Positions 1 through 9,900 of a stretch of 15,364 nt of DNA are shown piece by piece. A model generated the notes under the pieces. That model saw only the letters and a list, made by a program, of their open reading frames with translations, searched no databases and had not been told where the DNA came from. The stretch's first letter is position 1, and each line of letters begins with the position of its first letter. Position numbers and translations under genes: made by a program. Source of the stretch: Brachionus koreanus (taxonomy: Eukaryota; Rotifera; Eurotatoria; Ploima; Brachionidae); the NCBI GenBank assembly GCA_016987375.1, contig PJRA01000519.1:87960-103323 (forward strand), in the 5' to 3' direction.

Positions 1-23
1 CATTTTTTGATGAAAGGGGTTTA

Positions 24-135
24 AACATACGCCCCGTATTGCAGAGACATTTTGAAGATTTTTCCACCCTCAGTGGGTTTTGAACCCTCCACCCTCTGCT
101 TGTATGACTAACACAAACCACTAGGCTAAACGGGC
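24..135 (-). mobile_element. tRNA-derived SINE-like element, copy 1
   Basis: On the minus strand the tRNA-like head starts near 135: A-box-like TAGCCTAGTGG (118-128) and B-box GGTTCAAAACC (76-86), then TGGAAAAATCTTCAAAAT and TCTCTGCAATAC. It matches copy 2 over head and tail. The tail continues to the window edge, so the 3' end is uncertain. It lies in the intron upstream of exon a, antisense to the host gene. Confidence 0.72.
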
Positions 136-334
136 TCGACTTAAAGTTTTAGAATTACAAAAATGTTCTATCTTTTAAAAAACACTAAATTTTATGACTC
201 AACATAATTTATTGGGATTAAAATCACTATTTATTTAAAAAAAAACAAAATTTCAGACTCACTCTTAAAAATTTAAAAGTTTAAATGCAATAATTATAGA
301 ATTCAAAATTTGATATCTTTTTTCTTTTCAAAAG
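136..334 (+). other. Intron end upstream of exon a
   Basis: AT-rich DNA between the SINE copy and the exon a acceptor. It ends with a strong pyrimidine run followed by CAAAAG. I see no coding stretch in it. Confidence 0.6.
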
Positions 335-949
335 ATAAAATCAAAAACCACGTGGGTTTAGAGATACCAGATGTAGCTCCTATGAATTCAACTTGGAATT
401 CAAATTATTTACTTTTTAATACTGAGTTTGTAAATGATACTTGGATTTATGGTTTTGAATATTTTGCCAGTTTGGAAGGAACAGTGAGATTTTTAGTTTA
501 TTCGGCAACACATTGTGATCAGAAAAGCCGATGTGCAGATCAGTTGATGGCTAATCCTGCAAAAGCACTGACTTATACATTTACTCCCTGGTATACATTT
601 GTGATTCGAGGGAAAAATCGATTTTATTTAAATGAACCATTTTTGGCCAAGAAAGGAAATTTGATTTTTTTGGAATCACTTGGCTATACAGCCAGATTTT
701 TTTATGTATCTGATCGATATGAATTATATGAGGATTTCGTTTTCAATGCTACTCCTAATTATTTACATAAACTTGAATTATGGAAAAAGTCCAACATTTT
801 AGTTAGTGTTTTAACTGAACCAAAATTTTATTCGAATGTCATTCCTTTTTCATCAAATTATTCCTCAATTGGAGAATACAATATTACAGTAAAGAATAAG
901 AACTCATTAGATGATAATATGGTCACTAAAAATTTAAAAATTACCAACA
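335..949 (+). CDS. Exon a: module 1 inserted domain plus PKD-like end
   Basis: This internal exon encodes about 204 residues. The acceptor is the pyrimidine-rich stretch ending CAAAAG at 334; the open frame reaches further upstream, but no ATG is needed because this is not a first exon. It starts with GLEIPDV, then has TEFVNDTWIYGFEYFASLEG and two cysteines (THCDQKSRC), the signature shared with modules 2-4. The last 50 residues end in a PKD-like strand, SSIGEYNITVKNKNS. The donor is GTAATA at 950 after a phase-1 codon (Asn with the next exon). The first PKD half of this module must lie upstream of the window, so the tandem array probably continues to the left. Several sequons (NST, NAT, NYS, NIT) are present. 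Confidence 0.82.
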
Positions 950-3900
950 GTAATACAATTTTTTTTTAATTAAATTGAATTTTTAAAATTCTTTTAAGAC
1001 CATACAATTGATTTATTTTGCATGGATAATAATCGAACAATTAATAATACAATCAATTGTTTAATTACTGCTTATTCATTTTCCAAGTCGGATAATGTTG
1101 TGACTAGCAATGGAAAATCATATTCATTATCAGATAGTAAGTTTAAAAACCATCTCAATATTAAAGTATCTTTTTACTTATTACTCAATTTTTGAAAATT
1201 TTCTTTCCCATAATATTTACAAATACACTTTATTTAAAATTCAAATTACTTTTTTATCAAGATTTTTATTTTTTGTGGAAATTTGATTTTTTTACTTTTT
1301 AAAAACCTAACCTACTGCTGACTCGCAATTTACTTTAATAAGAGATTCAAGTGCTTTCCAGAAACTGTTTTTTTTGTGATATCTAGATAAAAAAACGAAA
1401 CTTATTTATTTCGAGAATCGGATTAAACATTCCAATGTAGCATACCACTCGATTTAAAACATTCTAAGCTTTTCTTAATTTGAATATTCTTAAAAATAGA
1501 AAATAATGATTTATTTTTAAAATACCTAGCATACAATATTAAAAATTAAAGTTACATTTAAAAAAAGTTAACAGATGGCTTAAGCTGTTTTTAAGTCGTT
1601 CTTAAACTTTGCTTAAACTCATTAATTTCTTGTAAAAATTCCATTTTCTAAAAATTATAGAAAATTTTAAACTTAATTACATGTAAAAATTTCTTAAAAT
1701 TATTTGACTAGTGTGGGTAAGTAAATTTTCACGAAATATAAAATAATTTTAAAGTTTCCTCAAAGTTAAAACTTAGTTCAACGCGAAATAAACACAAAAA
1801 CACTAAATAATCAATTTTGAATAAAATTTTTTTGTTCACTATTTTTTTGGAATTTTTTTTTTTTCAAAAATTAGAAAAAAGAAAGCCAAAAAATTATGTT
1901 TAATGATTTTAATTGAACTTAATTAATTGTATAAAAAATGAGCAATAATCCGACAAAGTAAAATTTTTGATCAAATTTCACTTTTAAAAAATGATCTGAT
2001 TATTTTAAATGTCCAATTAAATATTTAGAAATTATAATACTTTTTTTTTCAAATTCTAAAAATAAAGCTTTCAAATATTACAAAAATTGAAAAATCTTCG
2101 ATGAAATTTAAATTGCACATTTAAAATAATTAGATCATTTTTGAAAAATGAAACTTGATCAAAAATTTTACTTTGCCAATAGTTTGACGAATTAAAATTG
2201 TCAGGTTAATTCAAAATTTAAAACTTTGGGTTAAAAATTTTATCTGAAATTTTTTCAAATTTTTTATCAAATCAAATAAATCATAAAATTTTATATTTTC
2301 ATATTTAAGAGGAATTTATTCAAAGTTTATAAAATTTTTTTCTCAAAATCCATAGTGCTTTGCATTTGGGTGACAAAATTTTGTAAATGTGGACACTAAC
2401 CCCCCATTTTAAAATCGTAATGAATAATTAAACTGTTGATAAAATGTAAAATGTTATCCATTCAGAAATAATTAAGTATATTCAATTATTTCGCCTGTTA
2501 TGAGAATTTATGTTGATTCTGTGAACAGATATTTTTTTGACTGGACATCTTTTGAAAAAGAATTTAAAAAAAAATTATTTATTTGTTTTGTGAAATGTTT
2601 ATTTATCTGACAAAAAAATTTCTGGCCACAAAATCGACATAAAGTCACTGGTCTCAAAACAGACCAGACTCATTTCAGGGATAAATCTAAAATAGACTAA
2701 AACTTTTGTTCTTTATTTTAAAATTTTTATTCATTTTGGATATTTACTTAATCTCAAAGACAGAAATAAAATTATTTAATTTTTTAAGGTTCCCTTATTA
2801 ATTATTTTGGAGTGTATGTCCCTCAACATATAGAAAATCCTGTCGGGTTTAATGCGAATGGCTATTATCTCTTAGCATTAACTGAGTTTAAATTTGAAAC
2901 TACTCTAATTGGTTTTGACATATATTCATTGAGTCCAACACTCGAACTTCTTTATATCTATGTAAAATTCAAGAATTCATACTGTTCTTGATAAATATTT
3001 AAAAATTTGTTTTTTAAAGATGAATACCTATGATTCATGTGGTGATGACAATTCATGTATAGATTGGATCGAAGAATCAAGATCAAGTTATACATATTCA
3101 GCTAGGATAAATTTGCAAAACTTTTATACGAATTACGGCTTCAACAGACATATTCTAAACACTGAACGAAGAGTCCAAAAAGGACAGATTATTGAAATTT
3201 GGGCTAATTTTCCAATTGCAATCGATGTAAAACATAACTATATGAGATCAGATTACTTAATATCTAGTGGAGTAACCAAACTTAATTATAAACAAAACTG
3301 GAGATTTTATTTTAATGCTCTGATAGAGAATTACTACTATTTGAGCTATTTTAATTTTAATCAGACTTTTGTTTCAAATAACTCCAATTTAATTAACACT
3401 TATAATTTAACTGCTGGGTATTTGAATTCAAATTATTCAGTCACAAAAAGTGTCAATATCACTAATAGTAATTTTCTGGAATTTTGAATTTTTTTTTGCT
3501 AATTTTAATTTTGTCTAGTTCAAAAGATAGATTTTACTTGCCCAAATTCAAATCGGACTGCCAAAAAAACTCTTAGTTGTGTCGCAGAAATATTGACTTT
3601 TGATTTGTCGACTAGTATTTTAGTCGATTATGGAGACTGCTACATGAACCAAATTTCATTAAATGGTAATTTTTAAAAAATTTTATGATTAGATTTTTAA
3701 ATTCAATAATACATGGAAACTCAAAAAAATATTTAAGAAATCAATTATAATGTGCCTTTAATTTAATCACATGTATATAAATTTCAACCTGAGTTAAAAT
3801 TTTGAAATCTAAAATTAATGATGAATTTTTTTTTTAAACAAGACATTTAAAGAAGGCTCTTAAATTGAATAAAATTAATTCAAATTTATTTTTAAAAGTT

Positions 3901-6900
3901 TAAAGTTGAATAAAAAATAAAATTTCATAATATATTGTTTTAATTTATAGAAAAAAATTAAATTTGATTATTTGATTTTAAAAAAAAACATTTCAACTAA
4001 ATCTGAAAAGTAAATTTTTAATTGTATGTTTTGAATTAATTTCCTTTTTATTTGTTAGAATTCAACAAAATTTTGTAGACCACTAATCAAGTCTATAGGT
4101 TATGACTATTGATGAAAAAAATTTGTAGATATTTTGAGAGCTAATTTTCGCGCGTAGCAAAACGTATGCTCTATCTTAATCGACCATTTTTGATAGCATA
4201 TTCCTAATCTACGTATACGAAAACCTAAAATAAATAATTTTTTTGTCTGGAGGGTCTTGAAGTTTAGTACTCTTTGAAAGCAGGGGTTGGGGCTTTTAAG
4301 CATTTTGAGTTAAACTTCCATTAAATATATATATATATTCTGAAAGAGCACAAAATTTGAAATAATATGACATATTTCTTATTTATCCTAAGTAGAGTTA
4401 AACTAGACCTTTAAATTTGCCTGTATAGCCGAGTGGTTTGTGTGTTGGTCTTGCAAGCAGAGGATTGAGGGTTCAAAACCAGCTCAAGATGGAAAAAATC
4501 TTCAAAATATCTCTGAAATACTCGACCTAAATGAATACCTCCTTCCTGGAGTTGAATTACTCAAGTATGCAGATGATATTCTAGCTTACACTGTAAGTAA
4601 CTCATTTGGCGACCTTCCTCAGAAAACTCCGTCCAGATGCTCACTTTCCCTAACTAACGAGAAGAGCAAACAAGGCTGCCTACCCAAGCTTTTTCGTAAA
4701 AGTGCCAATAATTTGTCTTCGCGAGCCAGCATCTATATTAACTAGCCTTTAAAACCATTTCATTTTTCTTTTATAATAATTATTGTATGTGTAGATTCAA
4801 GCCCATTTTTCTATCAAAATTCTAATCCTAGAGAAAATTTAACAAATTGCCAATAACAAAATTGGTCAAAAATGACTCATTTTCAAAAAAAAATCATCAG
4901 ATGTTAACCCTAATTTCTTTGTTCTTGAAACTTACAATAGCTGAGAAAAATTTAAGCTATAAAACTGTTTTAAACTGTTTCGATCAGTAGCTGATTATTA
5001 TTTATAGAATACTTTTATTTATTTGGAGTCAAAAATAATAATTTGAAGATAATAAAAAAAAGCCTAATATCCAATATTTTAAAAATCGATAACAAAATTT
5101 TTAATTGAATCGAAAATTTTATCTAAAATAAATGATTGTATCACTACTTAGATATTCTTTTTCATCGCTAAAACTTATTTAAATATTTTAATTTACTTAA
5201 AGCTGAACTTTATGGAGGATTTGGAGTTAAAATACCTCAAGTAATCAATTCAATTCAGCCAATTATTCCATTATATACACAATATATTATGACAAATACT
5301 GAATTCAAATTTGACACAATTTTGGTTGGCTTTGAATACTATGTCAGTGTTCTTGGGACATTTGTTGTCTATTTGAATCAAATGTCTGAATGCGGTAACG
5401 GCAAACTTGAAGACAGCTGTGGAAATTATTTTAAAGACAATTTCATTGCTTCAAAAACCATTAAGAAAACTTTTAATCTTAATCCACAAAATCTTGGACT
5501 TAACTATTTTTTTGTTAAGGAATATTTGCCAATTCCTCAAGGCTGGATATTATCAATATATTTTAATTCAAATGGTCGAGTGGGACTTGAAAATTTAAAC
5601 GAAACCTACTTTGAAGACTACAATTTTAATGCTGGAAATATCAAAAAAATAGATTCAGACAAAAAATTTAATTTTCTTTTCAATGTTATGACAGCTCACG
5701 ATTATTTTTATATGAAAGACTATAAATTCAATAAGACATATAATTTTGAAGGCCTTTATAATATCACCATTTTAAACTCAACCAAATCTTTCAATGTTAC
5801 CAGCTGTAAGTATATAAATTAAATTGCATTATTTTGGAATTTATTTTTTTAAAATATTTTATTACATAAGATGTTTTAATTTTGATATTTTTAAACCCAA
5901 AATTCAAGTCCGATTTTGGGGAAAAAGTCTATGAAAAAAATATTTTTTCTTTTTATTTTTTTGATTTTATTCTGAATTTTTTTTGTTTATCTCTATAAAT
6001 GAATACAATTAATTTTACTATCAAAATAGAAGAAAAGAGAAGATTTACACAGATTTTTATTTTTAAAATATTCTAAAATTTTCATCATTGAAAAAAATTA
6101 ATTTTGATTTTCTAAAGCTCAAAGTATGGAAACAATTTGCGAAATAAATGAAAAATTTACGCTTGAATGCAATTTGTATTTGTACTCTCAGACTCAAAAA
6201 AACTCTTTGTTGATAGATTATGGAGATTGTCAGTCTCCAGAACTCTTAAACATTTCAACTAGCCTTTATTTTGAACATTTCGGACCTGTTGTGGCAGCAT
6301 TGCCGACAAAACCAATAGTCTATTTAGCTTCAAGCTTATTTTTGTCTTTGAATAATGAGTTTAAATTTACTGCAAATCTAATTGGCTTTGAATTATTCAC
6401 CAAAAAAAATGGAACAATTAATTTATCTGTAAAATTTAAAAAAATTGAAATTAAAAAATTAAAATTTTTACTAAAAAGTTTGTAAAACTATCAACATGTG
6501 GAGATAAAATCAGCTGCACAACATATTTTATGAAAAATAATAAAGCAAATATAAGTTTTATTTATAATTTTACTTTGGAGGTGGCAGAAGGCTTTAACCG
6601 AATTTTGTTAGAAGTCCCAACTCTAATTCCCAAAGGAGCAGTGCTATTATTAAAATATTTGACAACTGAACTTCTAGATTTAGAGTCAAATGAAGAAAAT
6701 GATTTTGGAGATTTAATATATAATCTTAATGGAAGTGTTTCTAATATCGACTTTACAGAAAATAAATATCGCTTTTCTATTAATTCTTTAATAGATACTG
6801 GCTATTTTTTTTATAAAGTTCAAATAATTAAAACATATCCAATTTCGGCTCACTACAATTTTTCCGTGAAGCTAGCTAATTCATCTTTTTACTATAAAAC

Positions 6901-9900
6901 CGTTGCTCAGATTAATAAAGGTAAAACATTTCTTTTTAAATCTTAATTAATTCAAAAACAATTTTTTTTATTTAAAGACAATTCAAGTCTGGATCAATTT
7001 TCTTATATGGAAAAAAAAAATTTTGATATTAGCTATGATTATACAAATGACTCATGTATTACCAACTTTGTATCAACCTTAATGGATGATGTTTCAGATA
7101 ATTGCTATTTAAGTATGTTATTAATAATGATGTTAAATTCTACGGCAAAATTTAGTTTAAACAAATTGATAAAGCAGGAAGACTAACTTAGTCCCGCTTT
7201 AGTATACTTTTCATTTTTTTTATTTCTACCGACATTGTCAAGTCTGTTTTTGAACTGGCTGATCGAACTTGCTGTTCTAACCGTCGTTGGCAGCGGATTC
7301 CATTTGTTCACTACTCAGTTTGATAGAAAGTCGTGAGCAAATGCGATGTTTTGCTTACTCCTACATTTGGTCCTTCATTATTCAATGAACTCATAAGTAC
7401 TTCATCGTAATACCAATTAACATGATTTTTTTTGTTGTAAATTTTATAAAATTGAATAAGATCAGATCTCCACACTCTTGCCTTTTTTTAACAGTTTCTA
7501 GACCCAAATTAGCTCATCTAGACCAAAATTTTACTTTAGTATTGACTCATAATTCCAACTTCTTATTCTTGGAACAAGCTTTGTTGCTCGTCTTTATACT
7601 TTTTTTAGTCTAAATATATCTTTTTTTAAATAAAAATTACAGACAAGCGCACAGCATTCTAGATTTATTGCCTAGCAATCTTTGAGTTGCCAATATAAAT
7701 TACTTTACACTCGGACTCATTGAATCTTATTTTGTCAATGTCATCTTGAATTAGCATTTGATCTTGTATTTCTAATAAAACTAATAATCTGCAAGCAGCT
7801 TACAAAAGGGACTTACTAGCTCCGGTAAATCATTTATGAAGATAAAGAATAGTAACAGACCATGAATTGAACCTTGTGGATCTCTATTTAGCACATCAAT
7901 CCAATCAGATTAATACTGAACTATTATTACTCTCTGTTTCCTTTCTTGTAGAAAATTTTCAAGATACGCCAAAAGTTACCTGTAATTTCATAGCTTTTTA
8001 ACTTGATTTTTAGTAGCTTATTCGATACGCAATCAAACGCCTTCGAGAAATCTAAAAATGCTACCAAGGCATTGAATTCTCTATTCAAAGTCTCAGCGAT
8101 GATATCTAAATATTCTAGCATGTTGGTTACACAGGATTTAGCATTTATAAATCCATGTTGATGAACAGACAGTAATTTTTGTTCCGATAAATGCCACATT
8201 ATTTCATCTCTAACTAGCTTCTTCATTATTTTTATTAATATTGATAAAAGCGATATTGGACGGTAGTTTTCAGGATTTGTTTTATTACCTTTTTTCTTGT
8301 AGGCTGGAGTAACATACGCTCTTTTCCAAAGCGCTAGTACTAAACTAGCCTCATATGATAATTTGAACATAAAAACAGTTCACAAGATACATTGTTTTTC
8401 TTGTTTATTTTTTTATAATCTGTGAATTCATCATATTTAATTTTTTTAAAAAAAATTTTTAATTTAAAAATGAAATTTAACATTTGATTTAAAAAAATCA
8501 AAAGTTTCTAAAATCTCAAACACTGAATATTTTTTTAAGGTGTTGAATGCAGTTTACTGATTGAAGTTCCACCTAAGTTTTCAAATATTTCTCATCCACT
8601 TAGAATATTCAGAAATGAATCAATTACTATATCCGGCATAGTGGCACCACAATGTTCTGAAGCTTATTCATTAGCATTTAAATGGACTCTATTCAGATTA
8701 GACTCCAATGGAACAGAAACTGAAATAACAATTTTAAACAATCCGAGTTTAACAACTTTAAATTTGATGATTCTTCATGATACGTTATTGTATGGTATTC
8801 ATAAAATACAACTGGAAGCAAATCTTACAGTGGATACAGGTTACATACAAAACATTAACAATGTCTTTTCCAACTTTACCGATGCCTATGTTCAAATTAT
8901 TCCAACTGGCGTTGAAATCTTCACTCTTGAGAATAATCTTAATTATCTTAAGGTCGGATTTAATCAGTCTTTCGATATAGAACCAGCCAAATTTTCATAT
9001 GATTTTGACCAAATAGCAAAGTTTGATGAGCTAGAATTTGTATTTTTCTGTTTTATTAGAAACCAGAGTGAAAATTTTACATTTTTAAACTTAAATAACT
9101 TTACTCTTAAAAATAATTTGTTTGATTACAAAAACAATTTGACCACATCATCTGAATGTTTCGCTGAACCAAGTAATTTTTTCCTATATTCAAATATTTT
9201 ATATATTTTACCTCAAAAATTTTATTCTTCTTAATTCAGAAAAAAACTTTGGAGTTCAATTTTTTAAGATTTAAAAAAGATTTTTACTTTTTCACATATT
9301 TATATTTCTCAAAATTATTTTAATTATCAAAATGCAAAATTCAAAATTTTCCATTAAACTTTATGTATAAATAATTTAAATCAGTAGCTGCCATATATGG
9401 AAAAATTTTGCTGATTTAAAAATTTTTAGAACAACCAAATTTGAACATTTATCAATGAAAAATTAAAATATGAATCTTAAGGTGGCTATGAAATTGATCC
9501 AAAACAAACAATTCTTAGAATTCTATCCGGTGGATTAATTTATAGATCTAAACGGGTCTATGCTATTATTACTCTTCTCAAATATTATGAATTCGTTTTT
9601 TATCAATTAGTTAGAATACAAGTTGTTCCTGCCCCACGTGCACCAAGACTACGACTTGAGTATGATTTGATTAATAAACAAAAAAATTTTAACTTAAAAT
9701 AAAATATTAAGATGTAAATTTTCAAGTTTATGCATAAATTCACATAAATATGTGAGAATTTTTTCCGACAATCAATTGTCAATCAAAACTGATTGTTTTG
9801 ACGGTTGCCAGGGAACAATAGACATGTTATACACATTTGATGTTCAATTTTCTGAATCTGGATCATCTTCCAGTTGGAAAAATATTGATAATATCGATAA

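Larger units (their letters stand above)
3666..5202 (+). other. Intron e-f, 1537 nt, with SINE and RT fragment
   Basis: GTAATT donor, CTTAAAG acceptor. The first 400 nt are plain AT-rich. A less AT-rich island follows at about 4060-4320, then a short TA run (4324-4338), the SINE copy and the RT fragment to 4745. The rest, 4746-5202, shows nothing I can name. Confidence 0.7.

Noticed and set aside
64..135. A functional tRNA gene on the minus strand
   Set aside because: A and B boxes are present, but the anticodon stem pairs poorly and the downstream tail is shared with the copy at 4419-4521, so a SINE is the better reading.
310..334. Translation start at TTG 310 for exon a
   Set aside because: It is a non-ATG codon inside a pyrimidine-rich splice acceptor. 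Phase and homology put the exon start at 335.
2648..2667. Hairpin CTGGTCT / AGACCAG
   Set aside because: Only 7 bp of stem with no T-run or conserved context; likely chance.
4106..4303. Minus-strand 65-codon gene
   Set aside because: No family resemblance, no splice or promoter signs; kept only as part of the composition island.
4324..4338. TA microsatellite
   Set aside because: About seven TA units; too short to be informative in DNA this AT-rich.
4838..4900. A further foldback-arm copy
   Set aside because: It shares words such as GGTCAAAAATGA and TCATTTTCAAAA but needs several gaps; not separable from AT-rich chance.
5407..5598. A second plus-strand reading frame inside exon f
   Set aside because: It is out of frame with the module, which has clear repeats and family motifs; a shadow frame.
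7422..7613. Plus-strand 63-codon frame
   Set aside because: It lies opposite the minus-strand LINE remnant, whose motifs are recognisable on the other strand.
8777..8980. Plus-strand frame overlapping exon j
   Set aside because: Shadow of the REJ frame with no motif of its own.
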